Shown here: in pieces, positions 1-10,870 of the stretch
Layout of the letters: each line of letters starts with the position of its first letter
Numbering within the stretch: the stretch's first letter is position 1
DNA from: Shinisaurus crocodilurus
Taxonomy: Eukaryota; Chordata; Lepidosauria; Squamata; Shinisauridae
DNA: 64,000 bases
Direction: 5' to 3'
NCBI GenBank assembly: GCA_021292165.1
Contig: CM037888.1
Coordinates: 28,819,140 to 28,883,139, forward strand
Notes under the pieces: model-generated
The model's input: only the letters and a program-made list of their open reading frames with translations
Told to the model about the DNA's origin: nothing
Databases searched by the model: none
Made by a program: the position numbers and the translations under genes

Positions 1-337
1 TTGGAGGACCACAAGAATTAGCTACGAGCTCAAGTGCTCCCTCTCCTCCACCCCGTCTTTCTTTGCTTAACACATTACTTCCTTGTCTGATCAAACCACA
101 GTTTGCAGTTACATCTGATTTGGCAAACTGTGGTTTGGGCACGCCCCCCCAAACCAGCATTGCAAACCAGGATCAAACCATAGGTTACAATCCTGGCTTG
201 GATTCTCAAAACCTAGTTTGGATGTAACAACCATTAGACCAGGAGGTAAGGTGTTAAGCTGAGCATGCAAAGGTAGGAGGGTGTACCTGAGCCCACAGCC
301 CATTCCTGAACCTCTAAACCAGCCACCCCCAACCTAG

Positions 338-448
338 TGTGCTCCAGATGTTTTGGACTACAAAGATTTCCAAAATTCCTGATCATGGGGCCATGCTGGC
401 TGATGGGAGTTGTAGTCCAACACATCTGGAGGGCACCAGGATGAGAAA
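338..448. mobile_element. hAT-type MITE relic (palindromic)
   Basis: The halves GCTCCAGATGTTTTGGACTA and GTAGTCCAACACATCTGGAG form the hairpin typical of the abundant ACTCCCATCA-type reptile MITEs. A second relic of the same type follows at 478-592. Confidence 0.65.
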
Positions 449-477
449 GGCTGCTCTAAACTCTGATTTGAACCAGC

Positions 478-592
478 CTTCCCTAGCCTGGCACCAGCCA
501 AATGTGTCAGACTATAACTCCCATCAGCCACAGCCAGCTGGGAGTTGTAGTCCAACTCATCTGGAGGCACCATGTTTTGGGAAGGCTGTTTT
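478..592. mobile_element. hAT-type MITE relic (palindromic)
   Basis: AACTCCCATCAGCCACAGCC and GGGAGTTGTAGTCCAACTCA form inverted halves, ending GGGAAGGCTG. Confidence 0.65.
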
Positions 593-1360
593 GAGGGATC
601 ACTGAATGCGGCTAATCCCTGGAGGGGGTAGCCGCTTCCCTAGTCCCAAAGTGCACTGCCGTCTCCAGGTGGCGCTTCCTTTGAAGATGGTTCAGAAGCT
701 GCCACTTGCTGCGCAAAACGCGGTGGCCAGATTGATAACAGGGGACCAGACAGTCCAAACATATAACACTGATTCTGCCCCACTTGCCCTGGCTGCCTGT
801 ATGTTTCCGAGTCAGAATTCAAGGTGCTGGTTTTGACTTATAAAGCCTTATATGGCTTGAGACCACAAGACCTGATGGAGCGCCTCTCCCAACGTGAACC
901 TACCCATACACTGTGACAGTGTTCAGCTGGCTGGGGCATGCTGGGAGTTGTAGGCCAAAAACGTCTGGGGACCCAAGGTTGGAGAACACTGCACTATGAT
1001 CATCATCTAAGGCCCTCCTCCAGGTGCCTCCTCCAAGGGAATGATCTCACCAACGAGGCTCACCTGGTACCAAAATGTTTATCTTTTTGGCACCAGGTTA
1101 AGACCTTCTTCTCTCAAGGATTTGACAGTATATATGATGAGGTTTTTACTCAGGTCTTGAATGTTTCTTGTTGATTGTTTAAAATGGTTTTTAGATATCT
1201 GTGTGTCTCTCTTATGTGTTGTATGTTTATATGCTTGTATGTATATGGGTTTTATACTGTATTTTTAAAAGTTTTTAATCTTTGTAAACTGCCCAGAGAG
1301 CTTTGGCTATTGGGCGGTCTAGAAATCTAATAAATGAAATTAAAAGAAAGGATAAATAAT
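593..1360 (+). mobile_element. L2-clade LINE 3' end with a small MITE inside
   Basis: The sequence resembles the ORF2 C-terminal coding part (CACTTGCCCTGGCTGCCTGT, TATAAAGCCTTATATGGCTT) and the 3' tail ending in CTATTGGGCGGTCTAGAAAT, CTAATAAATGAAAT. A deleted MITE at 917-991 interrupts it. The reading frame is destroyed. Confidence 0.6.
917..991. mobile_element. internally deleted palindromic MITE (CAGTGTTC family)
   Basis: It starts CAGTGTTC and ends GGTTGGAGAACACTG, with most of the left arm lost. The 8-bp flanks CACTGTGA (909-916) and CACTATGA (992-999) match at 7 of 8 positions, as for a hAT insertion. Confidence 0.75.
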
Positions 1361-1739
1361 AAAACAAAGACCCACATACTTGTAATGTGATGCCTGCACT
1401 GAAGATTGAGATATTAGAATGAAAGTTGGTGATCACATTTGAAGATAATTGTATCCATTTCTAGTCTGAGCACTCGTCAATTATCATGGTGGCTGAGAAA
1501 AATGTAAAATGCACTGTAATGTGATCATTCCCATCAGTCAGACCTCACCAAGAACCCTGGTTTGTGAATGTCACCACCTTGACTCCCACGTCTACTTTCA
1601 ACACAAACATTGAAAGTGAGACCTACCAAAAATTCCTATCTATTTTTTTTAAAGACATTTGCCAGCTCTTATCACGATTCCTAACAGAACCTCCATCAAC
1701 GAGGGCAGTATACCTCTGAATATCAAACGCTGAGAACAA

Positions 1740-2456
1740 ACTACAGGAGACGACTGAAGCCTACTACATCGCCTTGCCTGTGAGCTTGTCAGAGGCATCT
1801 GGCTGTCCACTGTTGGAAACAGGATGCTGGGTTGGTGGACCTTTGGTCTGTTTCCTCACGGGTCTTCTTGTGCTTTACACTCAAAGATCCTCTTCAGTTA
1901 CTAGTTTTACTAGAGAGGGCCACTTTGCGGAGAACGGACTGGTTTGGCTGGCTCCGAGGCCCTCGTCCGCCGATCTCTCTCCGTTAAGAACTGCAACCCG
2001 CCTTGCTTCCTTCTGAGAGTCTCTCTAGCTAGCTTGAGTGCCTGGAATCCAGCTGCAGTTTATCCCTCCTCTTTGCCAGCCCCTTGACGCGCGCTGTAAC
2101 CAGAGCCGTGCCTCGTCTGCGCAGGCGGAACCTTCCTTCTGAGTGGACGAGCTGGGAGAACCAGCCGCAGCTCTGCAGGCACTGGAAGGGCGCAAGGGGT
2201 GATTGATGGTTTGGGCTGTTTTCTAGAGAGAGAAGGGGGGGATTTGGTGCGGCTCGCTCAGTCAGTAGTACCCAGGCTGTTGGAGTTCCCCTGTTTTTTC
2301 TCTGTGTGTGCTTCTGTTGATTTCTTTTTTTTATTATTTTTCCTCCGTGCCGCCGCCTCCTCCTCTTTGCAATTGATACCTTTTCCCCCTTCCTCTTACC
2401 CTTTTTTTCTTTCTCTCTCTCTCTCTCTCTCTCTTTGAAAACAACTCTTCTTATAG
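1740..2456 (+). promoter_or_regulatory. CpG-richer, repeat-poor stretch before the signal-peptide exon
   Basis: CpG dinucleotides are frequent from about 1920 to 2180, unlike the CpG-poor repeats on either side, and no interspersed repeat is recognised here. It lies immediately upstream of the exon with the internal Met start, so an alternative promoter or 5' UTR for the short RGMA form is possible. A CT microsatellite and the splice acceptor close the region. No TATA box or other core motif was identified. Confidence 0.3.
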
Positions 2457-2572
2457 GGAGAGGATAGTGGTTAGAGCTGAAGCTGGATGGATGGGTATGG
2501 GGAAAGGGGCAAGAGCGAAAGCCCTGGCACTGATCCAAACCCTCTTTGTCTCTCTCTGCGTCTTCCCAACAG
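2457..2572 (+). CDS. RGMA: RGMA signal-peptide exon (partial gene)
   Basis: This exon encodes the N-terminus of repulsive guidance molecule A, a GPI-anchored neogenin ligand and BMP co-receptor. A pyrimidine tract and TATAG acceptor precede 2457, and the donor CAG|GTAAGG follows 2572. The frame reads RERIVVRAEAGWMGMG, closely like the human segment RERLVVTGRAGWMGMG, then a hydrophobic signal peptide (LALIQTLFVSLCVFPT). The first two bases of the Arg/Glu boundary codon must come from an upstream exon that I do not see, so the long-form start is probably outside the window. An internal ATG at 2491 (MGMGKG) matches the start of the known shorter isoform and gives a 435-residue protein with the two later exons. 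The exon ends in phase 1 and joins exactly to 33705. Confidence 0.9.
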
Positions 2573-3329
2573 GTAAGGAGCACAGCTCCCCTTTTTTTGC
2601 TTTCTTTAAAACTTTTTTTTTTAAATGTCTCTGCAAAGCCCTCCAGACAGAAGCAGCCGTTTCAGCTTCTTTCCCTCTCCTGTGGGCCTCTCCTTTATTC
2701 TCATCTCACAGCACTTGGCCACATGTTGGAAAACCTAGTGGTACCCTTCCAGCCTGAAGCTATCAAGAGCCACACGGATCCCAACTCTTTGCGTTTTTGT
2801 TTTTGGCTTCCCACCCGTTCACCAGCCTTTAGTCTGCCGCATCCAGATGTCTTTTGGGGGGGGCGGCTGGCAGGGTTGGGAGGGCAAATGGACCAGGGCA
2901 AATGGACCAGGTTTGCAGCTCCGTTTCAGAGGTAGCAAAGCCGGCCTGCTTGTGGTGTCGGGGAAAGTGTTTCCACGCCACTGATGCGCCGTGCGCATTG
3001 TTATGGGCAGTGGGAGAGTAACAGAGATGCAGAAGGTGATCAGTGATTGCTAGGTTCCTCTTGCCTTTTTGAAGCCTTGCCTGCCTGACCACAGAGATGG
3101 CAGTGAGAATTAGAGAGGAGGCTGGATTTATTATTGCAAGATCAAAATATGCCTCTTTATATTTTGTTTCTAAGCTGGGAGGGAACGTTCTTTGTGTGTG
3201 TTTCGCAAACATTGTTTGACTTGTCAACTTTGAGAACCAGGGCAAATGGGGTGTTGTGTGGGTGTATCCAGGTGCATCCTCTGGTTTGAGGGAAAGTGTT
3301 TTTAACCAAGTATGCACATGTGTGCACAT

Positions 3330-3935
3330 TTTAGCTAATACAAAATGCAGCAGCCAGATTGCTTTCTCAAATGTTCCTTTGTTGACCATACTACACCAAT
3401 CTTGAACCCACTGCACTGGCTTCCAGTTTGTTTCCAGGCACAATTCAGGGTGCAGGTTCTTGCCTATGAAGCCCTAAACAGTCTGGGACCAGGGTTATTT
3501 GACAGACCCACTTCTGTATAAACCTGTCCATAGCTTAAAATCTGCCTTGGAGGCCCTTCTGTATGTCTCCTCACCAAGAGAGGCTAAGTTGGTAGGAGCA
3601 CAGGGCATGGCCTTTTCTGTCGTAGCACCCCAATTGTGAAAATCTTTCCTTAAGGAGGTTAGACTGGCCCACTTTTTGTTTAATTTTAGGTGGGCCATTA
3701 AAAACCCTTTTTTGTTCTGCATGGCTTTTGAGTGATTTTCAACGTATTAACTTGGCTCTCTTGTTTTAAAAGATTGTTTTTTCTCCTGTTCTTAATTTGC
3801 TGTGCTACGTGCGAGGTTGTTTTCAAGTTATTAAAATGTTTGTCAAGGTTTTAAATGGTACGTTGGTGGTGGTGGGGGGCTTTGGGGGCTGAAAAGAGGC
3901 TCAGAAATAATGTTATAAATAAAATAAAATAAAAT
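3330..3935 (+). mobile_element. L2-clade LINE 3' end
   Basis: The decayed coding end (GCAGCAGCCAGATTGCTTTC, CACTGCACTGGCTTCCAGTT, ATGAAGCCCTAAACAGTCTG) is followed by a 3' tail ending in ATAAATAAAATAAAATAAAA. Confidence 0.6.
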
Positions 3936-5729
3936 GTGTGTTTTAACCTGTTCTATCTGTGGCATAATAAACCAGATTCATGCATTTATTATTGGGGTGA
4001 TAGGCAAGGAATGACCCTTTTGACACACTACCTGCTTTCCTTGAAAAAATTTTGGAGGAACATGTTGGCAGATGCATATCTCCCTTGCCGTAACCTGCCT
4101 GGGCTGCTGGCTCTTGTTACTTGGTTAGAAACCTTAGCTGGATGGAGATTGCCAGATGTTGTTCTACTCAGTACCGTATTTCAAAGCAAAAAAGGAAGAA
4201 GAAAGTGGGGGTGCCTGCTTAAAACAATATATACATGGACACGTTTTTGATCTCTTCTCTTCCACCCCTTCCCCTGCAAAAAAAACAACCAAAAAAGCTG
4301 CCCATTCTCTTATTTTGCTTTGCATGCTTGCATTCGCTTGCAGCCAGAGTGAACCTTTCTCTCTGCTAACATTTGGGTCTTCCATCACCCTCTCTCCTCC
4401 TTTGCCTCCCCCCCCCCCCAGCGCACGGTTTGTTTTTATGGTGTCAGAAAAGGAGCGAATTTTCAGAATCACAGCTGAAAACGCCATCTGTTTCCAATGA
4501 ATTCCCCCATTGCTTTTCACAATGTTTCTGGCGGATTCTTGCTTGCAAATTCCTTCAAGCTCTGAGGGCTTGTTTTTGTTGGGGGAGGGGAAAGTAACTT
4601 CACACAGGGAGAGTTGTTCCTTCCAAACCTCTCCAGTTTCTTTGCCTCTAGGTCCCCCCACCCTTTCATTTAAGGCAAAATTGGGGGGGGGGCAGAGTAG
4701 AAGGAGTTGAATCTTCTGGTAGAGTTCGCAAGTTTAATTTTATTTTTTCAACACTTTTTCTTTTCTTTGCAAAGTGTGAAATGATTGTGCCAGGGGAAGT
4801 CTTCTTTTTTTAAAAAAAACCAAACAAAAGCCAAAAAAAAAAAAAAAACCCACACCAAAAAATTAGTTATTTTTGTATTTGTCTTGGTCGGGCATGCCGC
4901 AAGCCCCCTATTTTCGCACATTGAAGCAATTCCGATGAAATGCTTTGGAAAAACTAGATTCCGCAGACTTGGATTGCTTTTGGGAGGGGGCAAAACCCAG
5001 TTGCCTCCATGCAGGTTTGCTGGGAAGGCGCGATTGGTTCCAAGATGTTATTGAATTCTTTTTATGCGAAACATGCCGGAGCTGAGATCACCTTGCAAGA
5101 AGGAACTTGATCTTCGATCTGGGGTGTGCGGTGGCTTGTGTGTGTGTGTGGGATTCCTTACTCTCGCCCCGTAGCAGTTAGAATATATTAACCAAGAGCG
5201 GCTTTGGGGCCTTACTGAGTAGTAGTCTCCTACTTTGGGTTTTGTTTTGTGTTTAGGAGGTGGAACCAGGAGGTTCTGGAGCTATAGGTGTTGCAGTTCA
5301 TAGTTGTCTTGCTCCTAATGGCCGCTCCCCCCCACCCCACCCAACTTCTTAACTCAACCGTCCGCAATTCTAGAGATTTAAAAAAAAATAATAATCTTGG
5401 TCCTAAATGTTTCTGTAAACTTCTGAATGGAATACCATTGATTCACCAACGCAAGGTCTTTCCTGGGTCTGGCGGTGCATCCGTCCAGTCCAACGTTCTG
5501 TTTCCATCAGGACCGGGCGCACAGCTTTCGATGCTCATGAGCGGAGCTTGGTGTCTCCTGCCATTTGTCCCAAGCGCCTGGGATGGGGTGGGTCCATTCA
5601 GCTCTCATGGCTAGCAGCTGTTGATAAGCTCCCTCCTCCTCCATCTCCTTTTAAAGCCGTCTAGACCAGTAGCCATCACCACATCTAGCATCAGCAAATG
5701 CTATTAAGGCAACCGTAGCCCAACCCGGC

Positions 5730-5836
5730 GCCTTCCAGGTGTGTTCTTTGGACTACATCTCCCACCATCCCCAGCCATGCTGGCTGGGTGATGGGAGTTG
5801 CACTCCAGACACACCCAGAGGGAGTCGGCTTGGGTG
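5730..5836. mobile_element. hAT-type MITE relic
   Basis: TTCCAGGTGTGTTCTTTGGA and TTGCACTCCAGACACACCCA are diverged inverted halves around CCCAGCCATGCTGGCTGGG. Confidence 0.55.
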
Positions 5837-5914
5837 AAGGCTACCGTAAAGTTGTACTTAATGCATCTTGCTGAGGTGGACTCTTAAGTTGACGGACACT
5901 TACGCTACAAAAAG

Positions 5915-6050
5915 TGCACAGTCCTATCAGCATGTTTAGACAGAAAGAAGTCCTACAACTCCCAGGATGCCCCAGCCAGCCATGGCTGGCTGGGGCATGC
6001 TGGGAGTTGTAGGACTTCTTTCTGTCTAAACATGCACAGGATTGTGCCGT
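5915..6050. mobile_element. near-perfect palindromic MITE (GCATGTTTAGACAG family)
   Basis: Arms from 5930 and to 6035 read GCATGTTTAGACAGAAAGAA on both strands and are complementary except for one base over about 52 nt, centred on CCATGG. Outer ends GTGCACAGTCC and ACAGGATTGTGCCG are weaker inverted repeats. Related copies lie near 23178, 32340, 35410, 50863 and 54807. Confidence 0.8.
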
Positions 6051-6182
6051 AAATGTAGTATCGATTTTTAAGGTGCCACAAGACTCTGTTGTTTGGGCTG
6101 AAACATGAGCATGGCCACTACCTCCTCTGGAAATTGCTAGAAGTCAAATTCTACATTGTGTGACAAGTGAATAAGCTCTAGG

Positions 6183-6310
6183 CTGGCCTTCCCCCAACCT
6201 GCGGCTTTGATGGTTTGGACTCCCAACAACTCCCATCATCCCTGACCATTGGCCATGCTGGCTGGGGCTGATGGGAGCTGTAGTCTAAAACATCTGGAAG
6301 GAACTAGGTT
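6183..6310. mobile_element. hAT-type MITE, split by a second MITE
   Basis: CCCCAACCTGCGGCTTTGAT to CATCTGGAAGGAACTAGGTT forms inverted halves. It resumes at 6477 with ACTAGGTTGTGGAAGGCTGC after the insertion at 6311-6476. Confidence 0.7.
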
Positions 6311-6476
6311 CAGGACCGGTGCAAGGCAGTTTGGTGCCCTAGGCAAGATCAGATATTTAGCGCCCCCCCCTTCCCACTTGAGAGCGCTGTATTTTTTTTC
6401 AAGGCATTTCTGGCGCCCCCTTTAGCCCTGCGCCTTAGGCAGCTGCCTAGTTGGCCTAATGGTAGCACCGGCCCTG
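6311..6476. mobile_element. 166-bp hAT-type MITE (CAGGGCCGGTGC family)
   Basis: The termini CAGGACCGGTGC and GCACCGGCCCTG are inverted repeats. The flanking 8-mers ACTAGGTT at 6303-6310 and 6477-6484 are identical, a clear hAT-size target duplication. A sister copy lies at 27008-27173. Confidence 0.85.
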
Positions 6477-6670
6477 ACTAGGTTGTGGAAGGCTGCTTTA
6501 GGCTGTACTGCAGTCTTGTGGGCTTGAACACATTCGTGTTGATCTAGAAGTACGTATGTCTTATTGAGTTCAAAGGGATTTTGCCCCCACCCTCCCTCTG
6601 TGAATATGCAGAAAGGCATCTGGCTGTCTGGTGTTGGAAGCAGAATGCTGGACTCGGTGGTCCTTGGTTG

Positions 6671-7905
6671 AATCATAGAATAGTAGAGTTGGAAGGGGCC
6701 TATAAGGCCATCAAGTCCAACCCCCCCCCCCCCCCGCACTCAATGCAGGAACCCAAGTCAAAGCATCCCTGACAGATGGCTGTCCAGCTGCACCTTAAAT
6801 GCCTCCAGAGTGGGAGAGCCCACCACCTCTCTAGGTAGTTGGTTCCATTGGCGTATTGCTCTAACAATCAGGAAACTTTTCCTGATGTCCAGGTGGAATC
6901 TGGCTTCCTGTAACTTGAGCCCATTATTCCGTGTCCTGAAATCTGGGATGATCGAGAAGAGATCCTGGCCCTCTTCTGTGTGACAACCTTTCAAGTACTG
7001 GAAGAGTGCGATCATATCTCCCCTCAGTCTCTTCTGAAGGCTAAACATGCCCAGTTCTTTCAGTCTCTCCTCTTAGGGCCTTGTTTCCAGTCCCTTGATC
7101 ATCTTTGTTGCCCTCCTCAGAACCCTCTCCCGTCTGTCTACATCTTTCTTAAAGTGTGGTGCCCAGAACTGGACGCAGTACTCAAGATGAGGCCTAACCA
7201 GTTCTGAGTAGAAGGGAACTAGTACTTCTATTAATGCAGCCCAAAATAACATTTGGCTTTTTTGCAGCCATATCATATTGCTGGCTCATATTCAGCTTGT
7301 GATCTACAACAATTCCAAGATCCTTCTCACTTGTAGTATTGTTGAGCCAAGTATACCCCATCCTGTAACTGTACAGTTGGTTTCTTTTTCCTAGGTGCAG
7401 CACTTGGCATTTATCCCTGTTAAATGCCATTCTGTTGTTTTCAGCCCAGCGCTCTAGCCTATCAAGATCACTTTGCATTTTGTTTCTGTCTTCCAGAGTA
7501 TTAGCTGTTCCACCCAATTTTGTGTCATCTTGCAAATTTGATGAGCGAGCATTCCCTGCACCTCCTCATCCAATTCATTACTAAAAATGTTGACTGAGCC
7601 CCGCGGACGCGGTACCCTGCTCATTACCTCTCCCCAGTTTGAGAAGGTACCATTGATAAGCACTCTTTGAGTCTGATTCTGTAGCCAGCTGTGGATCCAC
7701 CTGATAGTTGTTCCATCCAGCCCACTTTTAGCTAGCTTGCTAATCAGGGTATCATGAGGCACTTTGTCGAAAGCTTTGCTGAAGTCCAGATATATGATGT
7801 CCACAGCATTTCCACAGTCCGCAAGGGAGTTTACCCGATCAAAAAAATGAGATCAGATTGGTCTGACAGGATTTGGTTGACCCAGCGAGGTCCTTTTTAA
7901 TGTTC
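6671..7905 (-). mobile_element. CR1-clade LINE, 5'-truncated, decayed
   Basis: On the minus strand a reverse-transcriptase segment reads YLDFSKAFDKVPHDTLISKL and SWLQNQTQRVLINGTFSNWG. The CR1 C-terminal region ([17 protein letters not shown]) follows, then the 3' end complementary to AGAGTTGGAAGGGGCC. The frame is broken by several indels, and a poly-C run lies at about 6721-6735. The element is dead and has no host function. Confidence 0.85.
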
Positions 7906-7909
7906 CTAA

Positions 7910-8214
7910 AGCAAGGGTGGGAATCTCTTTCAGCCTGAGGGCCGAATTCAGTTGCAGAGAAGGTCTCGGGGGCTGCATTCTAGTGGGGGGGGGGCCAAAG
8001 GCAAAGGGGTGGGGCCAAGAATACCCCCCCCCCAAAGCAACATTTTTTAGCTTGCTGCCAGTAACTCAACCTTTTAGAAGGGGGACAAACTGCACAAAAG
8101 TTGGGAAACCGCCACAAACAATTGGTGGTTGGGGGAAAGGGGTGTGGCCACCTGGGGAAGCCCCCTGGGGGGCCAGATTTGGCCCCCGGGCCTGAGGTTC
8201 CCCAATCCTGCCTT
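7910..8214. mobile_element. hAT-type MITE of about 305 bp
   Basis: The ends CAAGGGTGGGAATCTC and GAGGTTCCCCAATCCTG are inverted repeats of the CAGGGGTGGGGAACCTC type. Flanks TCCTAAAG and CCTTAAAG are similar (6 of 8). Related copies are at 25363-25858 and 61185-61658. Confidence 0.65.
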
Positions 8215-8684
8215 AAAGTATAGTCTCAAGCCAACCGCAACATCTGCTTCCCGAAGGGGCTCCCCCTGCCCCTTTTGGGCATGTGGGTCATCTCCTAACA
8301 AATGTGTCTCTCTGTGGAACATACATTTTTGCTAAGAAGGGGAAAGTCCCGAGATCCGCATTGCCACACATTAATTGTGCAGAAATCTGACACTAAGCCT
8401 GGATGATCTCTGCCCGTGGTGTCTACATCTGGAGTAGCATCACTAGTCTCAGTGGATTGTTGCTAGTATTTGAGCCGGCACCAGGACAGCATGTCTTCAT
8501 TCATCTGCCACAGAGCAAATCTTCAGTAGTCCAGGCTGCTGGGGAAACCTTGCCTAAGGAAGGATGCTGTGGCATAACCCCACAATTCAGTTCCCTGGTG
8601 TATGTCTGCATTAGTATGTTTAGTGAGTATGGAATGTTGAACTGAGTGGGTGTGGTTTGTGATGTCTTGGAAAGGGTGGGGGGA

Positions 8685-8685
<1 letters not shown>

Positions 8686-8726
<41 letters not shown>
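8686..8726. repeat. (TA)n microsatellite
   Basis: About 20 TA units without interruption. Confidence 0.95.
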
Positions 8727-8729
<3 letters not shown>

Positions 8730-8865
8730 AGTGATGTCAGAGTTAGTGTTGGGAGTTGGGGAGTTAGGTTAGTTGGGTTAGTCCGGTAGTTGTCTTTTCC
8801 TTCTTACAGTTATTCGTGTCTTGTCTGTCAGGAGTTTTGAGAGAAATCAGTGCTTGTCTGAAGAG

Positions 8866-8901
<36 letters not shown>
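8866..8901. repeat. (TCA)12 microsatellite
   Basis: Twelve perfect TCA units sit beside the end of a LINE relic. Confidence 0.95.
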
Positions 8902-8902
8902 G

Positions 8903-9700
8903 GCGATCACTCCTGACCGAGTAAGATTGTCTTCCAGGATAAAAATTTACAAAACGGAGATTTTAAAAAGGAGGACATTCTAAAGAAAATTGTGTAGACT
9001 CTAGCTATGAGTCCGTAAGTGACTGTGGAGGCCAATTCTAGATCCACACAGCTTCCCACAGTGAGGACACAGGTTACCAGATGGAAGATGGTAAAGGATT
9101 CATTTGACGTGCTTTTTGCTTAGCACGTTTCTCCCTTTCACCTTGCGCTCGGGCTTCTTCAAAGTCCATAGAACCTTTGTGAAAGGCCAACCTCCAGTTA
9201 GATCGTTCATGGGCCAGAGCTTCCCAGTTTTCGATGTTTATATTGCATTTTTTTAGATTAGCCTTATGAACATCTTTAAACCTCTTATATTGACCACTGA
9301 TATTCCGCTTTCCATCCTTGAGTTGGGAATAAAGTAACTGCTTTGGGAGATGGCAGTCAGGCATTCGAACAACATGACCGGTCCGGTCCACTGAAGTTGG
9401 CGTTGAAGGATCATTTTTTCAACGCTAGTAGTCTTTGCTTCTTCCAGTACACTGACATTTGTTCACCCATCTTCCCAAGTAATTCGCAGGATTTTCTGGA
9501 GGCAACGTTGATGAAATCTTTCAAGGAGCTGGAAGTGACGTTTATAGATAGTCAATGTTTCGCAGGCATACAATAAAGTTGGTAATACAATGGCTTCATA
9601 AACCAGTGTTTTGGTCTTCTTACAAATATCCCGATCCTTGGGAGCTCAAACGATGCTGGATTTCACTGTCGATGTTAGCTGTGAGTGAAAGTATTTAGAG
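8903..9700 (-). mobile_element. non-LTR retrotransposon ORF2 C-terminal relic
   Basis: The minus strand encodes TGHVVRMPDCHLPKQLLYSQ and LKDGKRNISGQYKRFKDVHK, the stretch that follows the reverse transcriptase in many vertebrate LINEs. Frame breaks are present. The clade cannot be set without a search. Confidence 0.7.
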
Positions 9701-9864
9701 TTATAGGGACTTAAGTTAATTACAAAGTGTTTGGTGTAGGCAGGTTTAAAGTTATTTTCTGGAACTAAGATTTTGAGAATTAAAATAAACTTATTTTTAT
9801 TTTGTTTGCTACCCAAATCCTACTTGCCAGCTTGGCTTTATTAACCTGCATTACTTTTAAATCT

Positions 9865-9888
9865 ACACACACACACACACACACACAC
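9865..9888. repeat. (CA)n microsatellite
   Basis: Twelve CA units. Confidence 0.9.
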
Positions 9889-10806
9889 CTTTGTACCCAC
9901 AGTATCATAGATTTTAAAAAGATCCTTAATAACCTGTATTAATCTTTTCCCTCATTGGTAGGGGAAAGGTTTCATTTGACCCTCCCCTCAGGTTTTTAAG
10001 TGTTGGTGCTTAGCCTGAGAAGGGTTTATGCGTCTGGTCCTAGTGTGAAGGGACTGTGTCGTTGCAGATGCCGCTTGTCTTGAGAGCCAGAGAGTTGGGT
10101 CTTAGTGATGGCAGGTCCAGGTTCAAATGCTGCTCAGCATGTTTGCGTGCATATAAGCACGCAAACATGATTTTGCTAGGCACCCCTAAACTTATTTGGC
10201 CAAGGGGTTTGTTGAGAAGAATACATAAATGTACAATGTACCCTTTATTATTGATTGCTTCGATCATAGTTTTCAGTGTACAAAACTGTGATGGAAGCAA
10301 TCAATAACAAAGGGTTCTGTTTGGCTTTATTGAAATGGGTTGCAGTTCTGCCATTTTAGGATGTGGATTAGAGCCGCTGGGCCCCATGTGCAAAAAGTTT
10401 GTTCCTCAGAAGTTCCATTGGAAAAAAATTGGGATTTCGATGTACAGATGAGTGCTAAGTCCCACTGATGGCTCCCAGCTTCCTTTGGAGGATTCCCATC
10501 TCAGCTTATTCCCATTGCATCTCCTAAGGTTCTGCAAAGAGGCTTAGAGCGCAATCCTATGCAGGTTTAGAAAGTACATTGGATGCACTCCCCATTCCTC
10601 TTTCAAGCCAGCTCCCTCCCAGTCCCAGGATCATGGAAGACTTGGATAATAAACACGGAAGGATGCCAAGGTGTCATAAAGCCACTCTGGTTGTCCAGAA
10701 TGGAAAGAAAAGGTCTGGATGGAGCCATCTCTGCTGCATGGCTCACTTTGGCTTTGCTTTTCATTCTTATTTTTTTAAGGGAAGCAGCCGCAGCATGGGT
10801 TAGAGC

Positions 10807-10870
10807 AGTGTTCTCCAACCTTGGGTCCCCAGATGTTTTTGGCCTACAACTCCCAGCATGCCCCAGCCAG
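10807..10870. mobile_element. left half of CAGTGTTCTCC palindromic MITE
   Basis: CAGTGTTCTCCAACCTTGGG continues to AACTCCCAGCATGCCCCAGC. The right arm is lost. Confidence 0.75.

Noticed and set aside
2029..2583. 184-codon open frame on the minus strand opposite the RGMA signal exon
   Set aside because: Lys/Arg/Glu-rich composition comes from reading the CT-rich tract backwards. No domain is recognised, and it overlaps a supported exon.
2829..3443. 204-codon minus-strand open frame
   Set aside because: No motif or family is recognised. It runs into an L2 relic at its 5' end and lies in an intron.
8866..8901. CRISPR-like array or other spaced repeats
   Set aside because: Repeat arrays here are perfect microsatellites without spacers, and the genome is vertebrate.
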